A stretch of DNA of 64,000 bases. Source: Methylobacterium sp. AMS5. Its GTDB lineage: Bacteria; Pseudomonadota; Alphaproteobacteria; Rhizobiales; Beijerinckiaceae. The stretch covers positions 4,655,501 to 4,719,500 of the forward strand of contig NZ_CP006992.1 in the NCBI RefSeq assembly GCF_001542815.1. Direction: 5' to 3'. Shown here piece by piece: positions 26,521-34,925 of this stretch; the first letter of the stretch is position 1; each line of letters starts with the position of its first letter. Under the pieces are notes generated by a model. It searched no databases and was not told the DNA's origin. It saw nothing but the letters and a program-made list of their open reading frames with translations. A program made the position numbers and the translations under genes.

Positions 26521-27735
26521 TCATCCCCCTGTCAGCGGCAATCGCGCCAGAATCGTCGTCCCACCGCCGGGAGGCGATTCGATCATGAGAGTTCCTCCGA
26601 GCAGGGTCAGCCGCTCGCGCATGCCCGCAAGGCCGAAGCCGCCCCCCGCCCGCCGCGCCTCGGGCGCCTGCTCGCAGGCGAGCCCGGGCCCGTCGTCCTC
26701 GATCGCCAGGGTGACGCCCGTGCTGGCGTATTGCAGGGTCACGGAGACGTGGCGCGCGCCCGGCGCGTGCTTGACGACGTTGGTGAGAGCTTCCTGCACC
26801 AGCCGAAAGATCGTCACCTCGATCTCCGGCGTGAGGCGGACCGCGGCTCCCGAAAGCTGGAAGTCGATGGGGATCGCGCTTTGGTCGGACCATTCGCGCA
26901 CGAGGCCGCCCAGGGCGAGGATGAGGCCGAGTTCGATCAGGGTGACCGGGCGCAGCTCGCGAACGACCTGCCGCAGGCTGGCCGAGATCGCATCGACCTG
27001 CTTCAGCATCGCCTCGACATGCGTCGGCGAGGGCGCGCGCCGCAGGCGGTCGAGCTGAAGCTTCAGCCATGCGAGCTGCTGGCCGGCCTCGTCGTGGAGT
27101 TCCCGGGCGAGCCGCTCCCGCTCGGCCTGATGCGCTCGGTAGAGTTGGGCGAGGACCGCGTCCCGGTCGCGTTCGGCGCGCAGACGCGCCTGCACGGTGC
27201 TGCGCAAGTCGGCCAGCAGGAGGTCACGCTCGTGCAGCAGCGCCTGCTGGCTGCGCTGATGGCGCTCGCGCGCGGCGAGTTCACGCCGCAGCATCGCCGC
27301 CTCGGTCGCCTGCAGGCTGAAGCGCATCTCCGGCGTCGGCAGGAGCCGCAGGAGGACCAGGGGGTCGATCCCCTCCCGGTTCAGGCGGAAGCCGTGGCAG
27401 CGGTAGCGGCGTATCCCGCTTCCCCGCTTGATCGCGATCACACCGGGAAGCGGTGTCCGAGTCGCCCTGGCCCGGGCCAGAAACACCGTCGAGACCCTGC
27501 CTATGAGCGAGGTCTTGCCGGTCGGCGATGACGTGCCGTTGCGTGAGGTTTTGCCGCTCCCAGGGTTCCGGGGCGGATCGTCCCGCGTCAGCAGCCAGCG
27601 GGCGGGATCGTTGGCGTAGGCGATGCGGCCTGAACGGGCGACGACCAGGACGGGGTCATCGATCGAATCGAGGACGCGCGCCGCTTCCGCGCCGAGCGGC
27701 TCCGAGCCGGACGCCGTCGCCACACACGGATCCAT
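26521..27735 (-). CDS. NarX/DegS-type sensor histidine kinase (cytoplasmic)
   Basis: Protein of about 404 residues with a PAS-like N-terminal segment (ARVLDSIDDPVLVVARSGRI), a coiled coil (about residues 180-240), a HisKA_3 dimerisation domain (ERERLARELHDEAGQQLAWL, phosphorylated His) and a HATPase domain (LVQEALTNVVKHA; IEDDGPGLA; GFGLAGMRERLTLLGG). There is no membrane segment, so it senses a cytoplasmic signal. It forms a two-component system with the following LuxR-type regulator. ATG 27735 has a GAGG-like site upstream; 27774 is an alternative. Confidence 0.87.
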   Translation of the reverse strand: MDPCVATASGSEPLGAEAARVLDSIDDPVLVVARSGRIAYANDPARWLLTRDDPPRNPGSGKTSRNGTSSPTGKTSLIGRVSTVFLARARATRTPLPGVIAIKRGSGIRRYRCHGFRLNREGIDPLVLLRLLPTPEMRFSLQATEAAMLRRELAARERHQRSQQALLHERDLLLADLRSTVQARLRAERDRDAVLAQLYRAHQAERERLARELHDEAGQQLAWLKLQLDRLRRAPSPTHVEAMLKQVDAISASLRQVVRELRPVTLIELGLILALGGLVREWSDQSAIPIDFQLSGAAVRLTPEIEVTIFRLVQEALTNVVKHAPGARHVSVTLQYASTGVTLAIEDDGPGLACEQAPEARRAGGGFGLAGMRERLTLLGGTLMIESPPGGGTTILARLPLTGG

Positions 27736-28417
27736 CGACGAGGCCCCCCTCGACACGTCACCGACTCCGTGCATCCACGCGTGTTGTTCCGTGGTGCCGG
27801 CGAGGGCGCGATAAAGGTGTCGAGAACGTTCGGCATCGACACTCGTACATCAGCGGCGTGATCGAGCCGCCATCACCCGCCGCGATTACTGACATCGCCG
27901 GAATCCCCCGTTACCCACCGTTGCCATGATCCATCCGGGTTATGATCGACACACCGGATTAAGTCTGCCCAGGCGACCGTGAGGTTGTACGATATGATTC
28001 TGCTGCGGCGCGGTATATAACAAAAGTGTTTCTCGGATACCTCATTGTTGATAGCTCGAAAGGCGTATTCAATTCACAATTGATGTCGCGTCGCGGATTT
28101 TCTGGATTGAACTCACGATAGAATCGGTGATTCAAAATAATATTTGCCAATATCGGGTAATCTCTTGAGAGAAACTTGCTGGTTGCGGCCTGCATGCTAA
28201 GCATTGGAATGGAAAAGCTCTGCTGCGAGGCGGGAGAGTCTGTAAATTCGTCTATAATTCAGAATTTTTTTCGAGTTGACGTTGCCATGATTGCGGCGCA
28301 ATCGAAAACTGTAATTTTTAATGCATGTAAATAAATTCACGCGTTTAGGGCGAATTCATTGCAAATATAACAATTTTCTTAGTGATGATCGACAATCTAA
28401 GGAGTTAACTCTCAGTT
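27736..28417. other. AT-rich intergenic region upstream of a LuxR-type gene
   Basis: From about 27,960 to 28,400 the base composition falls well below the window average, with many A/T runs. A minus-strand frame of 81 codons at 27959-28204 has no ribosome site and AT-rich codons unlike its neighbours, so I do not call it. The region probably contains the promoter of the gene at 28418 and may bind nucleoid proteins. Confidence 0.55.
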
Positions 28418-29068
28418 ATGTTGCGGATCATCATCGCAGATGACCAAAGAAATTTCCGCATCTCCTTGCGGAGAAGTCTGGAATTGAATTTGAGCGGTAT
28501 CATCGTCGTCGATGTTTCCAATTCATCAGAATTGATCAATAGCCTCCGGTCGCCGCTGAAGACGGACCTCGTGATCGTCGGATCGCGCCTCCTGCCGGCC
28601 GGTGATCCGACCTATCTCGGAGCCCTGAAGCGAGCGGCCGGCACCGCACGCCTCCTGCTCGTCGTCTCCCATGCCTCGGCCGACCTGTTCCAGGATGCCC
28701 TGAGCCTCGGCTTTCATGGATTGATCGTTCGGCGCCAGCGCCACGAGGAAATGCTCGAGGCGGTCCGAACCACCCTCGACGGCCGGCTCTACGCCCCCAG
28801 CGCCATCCTGGCCGTGAAGCCGCCGGATGCCGGGGCGGCGCTGCGGCAACCGGAGCGCAGCGCGCGAACGTTCGGGTTGACCCTGCGCCAGCGCGAAGTT
28901 CTGGCGCTGATCGGCAAGGGGTTATCCAATCGAGAGATCGCGATCGCGCTGAGTATCGCCGAGGCGACCGTAAAAATTCACGTTTCCGCCGTGATCAGGA
29001 TGCTCGGCGTCAGAAATCGAACCGAGGCTGCGCTGCTCGCGCCGACCATTCTCAAGGGAAAAGCCTAG
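28418..29068 (+). CDS. LuxR-type regulator with a degenerate receiver domain
   Basis: Protein of 216 residues. The receiver keeps the acidic pair (Asp8-Asp9, IIADDQ), but the phosphoacceptor position is Gly55 (DLVIVGSRLL instead of a terminal Asp), and the conserved Lys is replaced (GLIVRRQ). It is therefore probably not phosphorylated. The C-terminal LuxR helix-turn-helix is intact (LTLRQREVLALIGKGLSNRE, SIAEATVKIHVSAVIRML). An AAGGAG lies about 13 nt before ATG 28418. It stands 193 bp before a second LuxR-type gene and close to glycosyltransferase genes, which suggests control of surface polysaccharide; that link is inference. Confidence 0.85.
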   Translation: MLRIIIADDQRNFRISLRRSLELNLSGIIVVDVSNSSELINSLRSPLKTDLVIVGSRLLPAGDPTYLGALKRAAGTARLLLVVSHASADLFQDALSLGFHGLIVRRQRHEEMLEAVRTTLDGRLYAPSAILAVKPPDAGAALRQPERSARTFGLTLRQREVLALIGKGLSNREIAIALSIAEATVKIHVSAVIRMLGVRNRTEAALLAPTILKGKA

Positions 29069-29166
29069 TACGAACTGGATACGCCTTGTTGAGATGTCCA
29101 AGTTTTTTCTGACATGACAGGACACCTCCCATTCGGTCTAGTTAATTTGTGCCTAACCATTCTGCG

Positions 29167-29183
29167 ACGCACAATAAGTGCGT
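29167..29183. promoter_or_regulatory. Inverted repeat upstream of the second LuxR-type gene
   Basis: ACGCAC-AATAA-GTGCGT has perfect 6-nt arms and lies about 80 bp before ATG 29262. The symmetry and spacing suit a dimeric regulator site, possibly for one of the two LuxR-type proteins. A hairpin role cannot be excluded. Confidence 0.45.
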
Positions 29184-29261
29184 TTGAACGGTCGGAACAG
29201 AATCTGACGGTCAGGGTGATCCGGCGCGGGAGGTTTTCAGGAGATCAGGGGAGTAGCTCCG

Positions 29262-30023
29262 ATGGAACACATCGATACGCTCATTGTCAGTGACAACCGC
29301 ATGGTCCGGGAAAGCTTGATTGCGCTTCTCTCCGGCACCCGCTTCATGGTGCGGCAGGTCGCGGCCAGCCCGGCGCTTCACCTGTCCGGCCTCAAGGCGG
29401 CGCATCTGGCGCTCGTCGTCATCGATGAGGAGGCCGCGGGCATTGTCGGGCAGGTCGCCGAGGCGCTGCCCGAGGTCAAGATCGTGGCGCTCGCGCTGCG
29501 CGATACCGAAGGGCTGATGCTGCGCAGCCTTCAACTCGGCGCTTCGGCCTATCTGACCGAGGACGTCTCTCCAGCCGACCTCCTCAAGACCCTGGAAGTG
29601 GTGATCGCCGATTGCGCGGTGCTGCCGGTGAGTTTCCTCGGGCGTTTGTGCCTGGCCTTCGAACCGGTGCGCGCACCCGGCCCGGTCGCCGCCCTGACCG
29701 GCCTGCAGCGGGCAGACGGCACCTCGCTCTCCAGCCTCTCGAGCCGGGAGGTCAACATCCTCGAAGGGCTGGCTCTGGGAGAGTCCAACAAGGTCATCGC
29801 CCGCAACCTCGATATCGCGGAAGCGACCGTCAAGGTTCACGTCAAGGCGATCCTGCGCAAGGTCCGGGTGAAGAATCGGACGCAGGCGGCGGTCTGGGCG
29901 ATGAACAAGGGTATCGTCACCAACGGCTGTGCCCCTACCGAGCGGTTCGGCAGCCTCGTACCAGCCCTCCCCCTCGTCGCCGGCCGTGACGGCTTCTCCA
30001 GCGCCCTGGCGGCCGTCGCCTGA
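29262..30023 (+). CDS. LuxR-type response regulator
   Basis: Protein of 253 residues. The receiver-like domain has Asp11 (LIVSDNRM) and a candidate phosphoacceptor Asp55 (LALVVIDEEA), but the usual Lys is Glu (AYLTEDVS), so its switching may be atypical. The LuxR helix-turn-helix is strong: LSSREVNILEGLALGESNKV, NLDIAEATVKVHVKAILRKV. A GGGGAG site precedes ATG 29262 by 8 nt. About 35 extra residues follow the helix-turn-helix. No kinase is adjacent on this strand. Confidence 0.87.
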   Translation: MEHIDTLIVSDNRMVRESLIALLSGTRFMVRQVAASPALHLSGLKAAHLALVVIDEEAAGIVGQVAEALPEVKIVALALRDTEGLMLRSLQLGASAYLTEDVSPADLLKTLEVVIADCAVLPVSFLGRLCLAFEPVRAPGPVAALTGLQRADGTSLSSLSSREVNILEGLALGESNKVIARNLDIAEATVKVHVKAILRKVRVKNRTQAAVWAMNKGIVTNGCAPTERFGSLVPALPLVAGRDGFSSALAAVA

Positions 30024-30116
30024 CGATCGTGCGGCGCCGCGAGGGTCCGGCGCCGCCCCTCCCCGACGCGCGTGATCCCGAACGCGATCGCCAGCCAAAA
30101 GACGAGGAAGCCGGCC

Positions 30117-30935
30117 ATGAAAGTGTCCGTGGTCACCCCGACGCTGAACGGTGTCGAATACTTACGTGAATGCATCGAATCCTCGCGGGCCAGCGCCCGC
30201 AACGGCATCGAAGTCGAGCACGTGATCGTCGATGCGGGCAGCACCGACGGTACCGTCGAACTGGCGCAAAGCCTTGGCGCCACCGTGCTCCAGGGCAAGG
30301 ATCGCGGCATCTTCGACGCGATCAACAAGGGGTCCTTCGCTGCCTCGGGCGAGCTGCTCGGCTTCCTGGGCGCCGACGACGTGCTGCTCGAAGGCGGCCT
30401 GGAGGCCGTGGTCGAGGCCTACAAGGGCAGCCATCGGCGCTGGGTCGTCGGCGGGATCCGCTGGATCGACGGGCGCGGCCGGGGCCTGGGCGGGTTGGCC
30501 GCCCCACCCAACTGGATGACGCCGCGCATGCTCGTGTGCCTCGGGTGGAACCCGGTCATGCACATGGCGACCTATATCGCGCGGGACTTCTACGCCGAAC
30601 TCGGCGGGTTCAACTACGCGTTCAGGGATTGCGGCGACTACGAGATGTTCTGCCGTGCCCTGGCGCAGGAGCCCTATGCCCGCGTCGGCCGGCCGGTCGC
30701 CTGCTTCCGCCGCACGGGGCAGAACAACAGCGCCAACCTCGCCCACAAGGCCCGGGCGCTGGGCGAAGTCGCCCAGGTGAAGGGGGTGCACGGACCGTCC
30801 TCCCGCGCGGAAGAGCTGTTCTGGCGCTACGCGCTGAAGGGTTACTTCAACGCCCGCAACCCGGACTGGCTCGTCAGCAAGCAGCTCGATCTCGGACGCA
30901 GCCGGCTGAAGCTTCAGCCCCACGCCCATTTCTGA
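30117..30935 (+). CDS. Family 2 glycosyltransferase
   Basis: Protein of 272 residues with a GT-A fold: MKVSVVTPTLNGVEYLRECI at the N-terminus, VEHVIVDAGSTDGTVELAQ (nucleotide-sugar Asp), KDRGIFDAINKG, and LGFLGADDVLLEGGLE (the DxD equivalent, near residue 85). The C-terminal part is variable, with a GDYEMFCRAL block. It probably adds a sugar to a lipid-linked or surface polysaccharide. ATG 30117 follows GAGGAAG. The longer upstream frame has no ribosome site. Confidence 0.88.
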   Translation: MKVSVVTPTLNGVEYLRECIESSRASARNGIEVEHVIVDAGSTDGTVELAQSLGATVLQGKDRGIFDAINKGSFAASGELLGFLGADDVLLEGGLEAVVEAYKGSHRRWVVGGIRWIDGRGRGLGGLAAPPNWMTPRMLVCLGWNPVMHMATYIARDFYAELGGFNYAFRDCGDYEMFCRALAQEPYARVGRPVACFRRTGQNNSANLAHKARALGEVAQVKGVHGPSSRAEELFWRYALKGYFNARNPDWLVSKQLDLGRSRLKLQPHAHF

Positions 30936-30995
30936 TGTCCGAGGCGATGCCCTTGCGATCCCGTCGCTATGACGGAGGGCGCCTGCTCGGACATC
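30934..30995. promoter_or_regulatory. Nested inverted repeats between the two glycosyltransferase genes
   Basis: Perfect 10-nt arms GATGTCCGAG (30934-30943) and CTCGGACATC (30986-30995) enclose a second hairpin CCGTC-GCTAT-GACGG (30961-30975). The 5' arm overlaps the stop codon of the first gene. No T-run follows. It could be a mRNA stability element or a weak terminator that sets the ratio of the two enzymes. Confidence 0.5.
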
Positions 30996-31116
30996 GCCCG
31001 GGCGTCATGAGGTGGAGGCCGCCCGGTTCGCGCGGATCCGGTGGCACGGTCCCGGCGCGGGGCGGGCGCCGCAATGCCGACCCCGAAGCCGCCATGGAGC
31101 CGCCCAGGGAATCGCC

Positions 31117-32304
31117 ATGGAGACGCTGATCGACCGCGCCCGCCTAGCGGCGTCGGATGGCCTCCCCGGCCCTCCGCGGATTCTCGAATTCGGGCTGATG
31201 CCGCTCGTGACCGCCGCCTTCCCCGAGCGCACGACCTTCCTCGACACGCGTCTGCGCTGGGCCGACGTGCGGACCCGCGCGCCGCGTTCCGGCAGCTTGC
31301 CGCTGCGCCTGTTGAAGCTGGCGCAGCGGGTGGCCGGCATCGGCCGGGCCTGCCTCGTCCAGGACTACGACATCGTCGTCGCCCGTTGTGTCGGCCCGGT
31401 CAACAGCGCCGGGCATGCCTACCCCGTCCATGCAGTCCTGAGCCTGATCGGGCTCGCCTTCCGCGGGCTCGTCCTGTTCGCCGCCCGCGGCCCCCGCGTC
31501 CGGCTCGCGGTCCTCGACGTGACCGACCATCTCACGATCCACCCGCGCGACCGCGCCTTCCTCCGGCGTTGCGACCTGTTCTTCAAGCGCGAGTTGGCCG
31601 CCAATCCGTGGAACACCCTCGAAACGGTGCTGCCCCGCGGGGCCTGCGCCGGTCATGCCCGCCAGGATCCCGCCTGCCTCGCCCTGCGGGCCAAGCTGCG
31701 CCCCTTCGCCCTCGGGATCGAGGCGTCGGCGCTGAAAGCCCCGATCCCGGCCTCCGCGCGCAGCTACGATCTGTTCTACGCCGGCTCGGCGCAGGGGATC
31801 GCCTTCCGCGAGGCCGTCGGCGGCGTCCTGCCGCGATTGGCGGCCCGCGGCTGGCGCATCCACGCGCCGACGCACCGCCTGAGCCCGGAAGCCTTCGCCG
31901 AGGCGATCACCCGGAGCCGGTTCTGTCTGTCGCCGGGCGGCGTCGGCTGGGATTGCTACCGGCATTACGAGGTCGCGTCGCTGGGCAGCGTGCCGATTTT
32001 CGATACCCGCCCGCTGACCGGCATCGAACCCTTCCTGCACGGCCGCGAGGGGTTCTATCTCGACCCGCAAGAGGATCTGGAACGCGCCCTCGACCACCTG
32101 CTGCGCACGGACGACGCGGGGGTCGATCGGATGACGTCGGCAGCTCAGGCTTTGGTCGAACGGGTCTACACCTTCGACGCGCTGGCCCGCTACGTGATCG
32201 CCGAGACGCTGGCGCTGGGCCCGTCTCCTCGAACGGCGGCGCCGTCGCCGAAGAAGGCGCTCGTCGCGGCGAAGGCCGGTCACCGGCAGCCCTCCCTGAA
32301 CTGA
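31117..32304 (+). CDS. Glycosyltransferase-like / exostosin-type protein
   Basis: Protein of 395 residues, with no signal peptide. The C-terminal half resembles GT-B donor domains: FYAGSAQGIAFREAV, then SRFCLSPGGVGWDCYRHYE near residue 270, ASLGSVPIFD and HGREGFYLDPQEDLERAL, a pattern seen in spore-maturation/exostosin-like glycosyltransferases (the Glu in the RHYE position contacts the donor). The first 120 residues are poorly conserved. AGGGA precedes ATG 31117. With the GT2 gene it forms a small polysaccharide pair just before the tRNA. The family call is by motif shape only. Confidence 0.65.
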   Translation: METLIDRARLAASDGLPGPPRILEFGLMPLVTAAFPERTTFLDTRLRWADVRTRAPRSGSLPLRLLKLAQRVAGIGRACLVQDYDIVVARCVGPVNSAGHAYPVHAVLSLIGLAFRGLVLFAARGPRVRLAVLDVTDHLTIHPRDRAFLRRCDLFFKRELAANPWNTLETVLPRGACAGHARQDPACLALRAKLRPFALGIEASALKAPIPASARSYDLFYAGSAQGIAFREAVGGVLPRLAARGWRIHAPTHRLSPEAFAEAITRSRFCLSPGGVGWDCYRHYEVASLGSVPIFDTRPLTGIEPFLHGREGFYLDPQEDLERALDHLLRTDDAGVDRMTSAAQALVERVYTFDALARYVIAETLALGPSPRTAAPSPKKALVAAKAGHRQPSLN

Positions 32305-32526
32305 GCGGGGGGCTTCTGAGCGCGCTGGCACCGCCACCGCCCCCTCCCGAGACCCGGCAGCCTCCGGCACCGTGGCCGTCGAGCCTCACCCACATGATCA
32401 CGCCTGCATCCATGTTGACGCGACGCTCGTCACAGCCTATCTGACCCGAGCACCGAGCGCGGGATGGCGGCCAACGCGATCCTCCCTGCATCCGGCCTCT
32501 CTCGACGGGGCCGGAGACGGCTCCGG

Positions 32527-32600
32527 TGGGGGATAGTTTAACGGTAGAACCGCGGACTCTGACTCCGCTAGTCCTGGTTCGAATCCAGGTCCCCCAGCCA
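32527..32600 (+). tRNA. tRNA-Gln (anticodon CTG)
   Basis: 74-nt cloverleaf. The acceptor arm TGGGGGA pairs with TCCCCCA, the discriminator is G and CCA is encoded. The anticodon stem GCGGA/TCCGC encloses the loop CTCTGAC with anticodon CTG. The T-arm is CCTGG-TTCGAAT-CCAGG. An integrase-like remnant begins 117 bp downstream, so this tRNA is a likely integration site. Confidence 0.95.
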
Positions 32601-32716
32601 CGCAAGACCTAACCCATTGTAGACACTGACGATTTTGCTGAGCCGCCCTGCGGTTTGAGCACCTTGCTACACACCGCTGCTACACAGGCCGTCCGCGCAG
32701 ACGGCGGGAGCGCGGT

Positions 32717-33103
32717 TTGGGTTTCGTCGCCAACGTCGTCCAGCGCGGACGCACTTTCCACTTCCGCCGCCGCATCCCGGCCGACCTTCGGCGACGCATC
32801 GGCCGCCACGAACTCGTGCGTAGCCTCGGCACGGGCGATATCCGCGCTGCCAAGCTCATGGCCTGTCGGCTATACGTGGCGGCGGAAGAGCTGTTCTCGA
32901 CCCTGCGCGCTACGCCGATGCTGACCGACGACCAGATCGCCCGCCTCGTCCGCGACTTTTACGACATCATGCTGGCGGGCGAGAACGCCGGGCGGCTGAC
33001 CCGGGGCCCGCTGCCCGAGGGCGTACGGGAGGCCCGAGTCACGCAGTACGCGGCGATGGCCGCCACGCCCACACTTCGGGCCACGCCAGCATCCCGGATC
33101 TAA
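32717..33103 (+). pseudogene. Integrase remnant (N-terminal DUF6538-like segment)
   Basis: From TTG 32717 (GGGAG upstream) the frame encodes a segment typical of the N-terminus of phage-type tyrosine recombinases: VVQRGRTFHFRRRIPADLRR, ELVRSLGTGDIRAAKLMACR. The similarity ends near residue 90-110. The frame then runs into an unrelated MBL-hydrolase tail, and no catalytic Arg-His-Arg-Tyr domain exists. Its place next to tRNA-Gln suggests that it was the island's integrase before deletion. Confidence 0.65.
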
Positions 33104-33237
33104 AGCACTTGGCCGCGGCGATCGCGCCGCGCCAACTGGTGCCGGTCCACACCTTCATGCCGGAGCGCTTCCCAGCGCTGTTCGGGTCGAACGTCACATT
33201 GCGAGAGGACGGACAGTGGTGGGACACGGCAGCATGA
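33058..33237 (+). pseudogene. C-terminal remnant of an MBL-fold metallo-hydrolase (RNase J-like)
   Basis: In a frame different from the integrase remnant, about 56 codons read HTSGHASIPDLKHLAAAI, then PRQLVPVHTFMPERFPALFG and a final LREDGQWWDTAA. The SGHA motif and PVHTF motif are those of the C-terminal end of beta-CASP/MBL nucleases, and the EDGQWW ending is common there. The left limit is set by loss of similarity, not by a start codon. The stop overlaps the next gene's start as ATGA (33234-33237), so the two were once coupled in one operon. Confidence 0.6.
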
Positions 33238-34277
33238 GCGAACCGACACCCTATCGGGCCCTGGGCGAACCCCTCCTCGCCGCACTCGAAGCCCTCTCGA
33301 CCGCGCCGCATGGCAGCTGGTGGCGCGACGTGCTGGCCGACCCGGATCTGCTGCTCGCGGTCCGGAACCGGTCGCTCAACGTCTACTATCGCGGAGCCTC
33401 GCTCTTCCGGATCACGTCAGCCGGCGAGGGCGTCGCCGCCGAGACGCACGTGAAGTACCTCTTGCGCCAGCGCCAGGCCCACGCACGGATCGGCCAGGAC
33501 GGCAGCTTCGGGAGCGCGCCGGCGGAAGCGGTCTGGAACCGCTACGAGGGGCCAGCGACGCTCGCCGAGATGAAGCGGGCCGCCATTCCGCTCGCTGGCA
33601 TGGAGAAAACGGGCCTGCATGTGCTCGTGCAGGCCAGCCGGAACGTCGTTGACGTCGAGATCGCGCTCGCAGGCGCGCCGGTCGCCGACGCGGCGGCGGA
33701 ACCGGACGGTGCGGAGATCGAGGCGGCACAACTCACCTACGAGACGACCGCGACGGCACGCCCCCGCCAGGACCGGCTCGACGCAGCGAGCCTGGAGGAG
33801 CGCGGAGTGGCGGGCGAAGCCTGGCTCGTCTTCCACGAAGCAAAGCTCGCGACCAACCCTGCCTTGCGCTCCAAGACAACGCCAGCGATCGTCGAACAGA
33901 TGAGGCGTTACCGTGCCACCCTCAAGCAGGAAGCCGAGCGCCTCGCCGATAGCTATCCAGCCCTGTGCCGGGATCTTGTCAAACTCGGCGCGCTGCGCCG
34001 AGGGGCGGGTGCTGCTTGCGGGCTGAACGCCGCGGACCTACCGCAGCGCGATCCCCTCGTCGATGAAGTGGCCTCTGGCGCGCGCATCCTGCGGGTCGAC
34101 CCCGAGCCGCGGCTCGTCGTGTTCGGCTTCGATGCGGACGCACGAGACAGCACTGTCCGCCCGATCACCCAGGAACTGTCAGTTACGCACGGGCTTCGGG
34201 TTTACGCCGTCGGCCGGCCGGCAAGGGGCACGGCCGCCTTCCGTCGTCCGAGCGACCTGCCGTATGACGCGATCTAA
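33234..34277 (+). CDS. Hypothetical protein, possible nuclease-fold (ExK motif)
   Basis: Protein of 347 residues. ATG 33234 is chosen because it overlaps the stop of the MBL remnant (ATGA); GTG 33216 also has a good ribosome site. The N-terminus has a conserved-looking block RNRSLNVYYRGASLFRI near residue 40, and the middle has AWLVFHEAKLATNPALRS (near residue 195) with Glu-x-Lys after a beta-strand, reminiscent of PD-(D/E)xK nucleases. No family is certain. The old operon partner was an MBL-fold hydrolase, so a nucleic-acid or defence function is a reasonable guess only. Confidence 0.55.
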   Translation: MSEPTPYRALGEPLLAALEALSTAPHGSWWRDVLADPDLLLAVRNRSLNVYYRGASLFRITSAGEGVAAETHVKYLLRQRQAHARIGQDGSFGSAPAEAVWNRYEGPATLAEMKRAAIPLAGMEKTGLHVLVQASRNVVDVEIALAGAPVADAAAEPDGAEIEAAQLTYETTATARPRQDRLDAASLEERGVAGEAWLVFHEAKLATNPALRSKTTPAIVEQMRRYRATLKQEAERLADSYPALCRDLVKLGALRRGAGAACGLNAADLPQRDPLVDEVASGARILRVDPEPRLVVFGFDADARDSTVRPITQELSVTHGLRVYAVGRPARGTAAFRRPSDLPYDAI

Positions 34278-34389
34278 GGGAACCGCGACTGCCGGCCGCA
34301 CCAGAAATCTGCGCTCGGCTGTAAATTCGGGAGGGGGTTACGGGAATCCCTCCCATCGCTCCCCGGAGCGTCCGAGAGACCCCTTTGTC

Positions 34390-34845
34390 ATGCTCAGCCT
34401 GTCTTATCGCCTCACCTCGACCCGTCGAATGGCGCACCTTCACCGGCTGGTGAGCCCGACCTCGACCTTGCTGAGCCTCAGCATGCTCCTCGCGGTTGCT
34501 GTGGCACCCGCACAGGCGAACCCGTCATTCGAAGGGCGCTACCAGGGGCGAGGCGAAGGTCGCCTCACCCTCAAAGTATCACCGCATGGCAAGGCAGGAT
34601 CGACTGCCACATACTCGATCGATGCCTTCACTGGCATTCCCAACGCTTGTTCGGGCACCGTCTCGGGCGTTGCCGATCGGATCGATGCCAATACTTTAAG
34701 GCTCAGCCTGAAGGGAGAGGAGGCGGCCTGCGAGATCACCCTACGCTTCGGTGCAGACCGTAAGCGCGTGCGCATGGACGAGCAGGGCTGCGGCGATTTT
34801 CACGGGCCTGCCTGTGCCTTCGAAGGCGCGCTGACCCGCCGCTGA
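34390..34845 (+). CDS. Secreted hypothetical protein
   Basis: Protein of 151 residues from ATG 34390, or 138 from ATG 34429, which would give a compact signal peptide (STLLSLSMLLAVAVAPAQA). The mature part starts at NPSFEGRYQGRGEG and has four Cys placed as two possible disulfides (NACSGT, AACEIT, QGCGDF, PACAFEG) with beta-rich composition. Probably periplasmic; family unknown. The next gene also has a signal peptide ending just before NPS. Confidence 0.6.
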   Translation: MLSLSYRLTSTRRMAHLHRLVSPTSTLLSLSMLLAVAVAPAQANPSFEGRYQGRGEGRLTLKVSPHGKAGSTATYSIDAFTGIPNACSGTVSGVADRIDANTLRLSLKGEEAACEITLRFGADRKRVRMDEQGCGDFHGPACAFEGALTRR

Positions 34846-34925
34846 CCGCAATCCATAGCGGTCCGCCGCCTCCGCGCGCTTGGACGGCGCGTGCCTCTCC
34901 TCTCTCCCCTCAAGGGACCACCTCC

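Noticed and set aside
27959..28204. 81-codon minus-strand frame in the AT-rich region
   Set aside because: No ribosome site, no motif, codon use unlike the genome.
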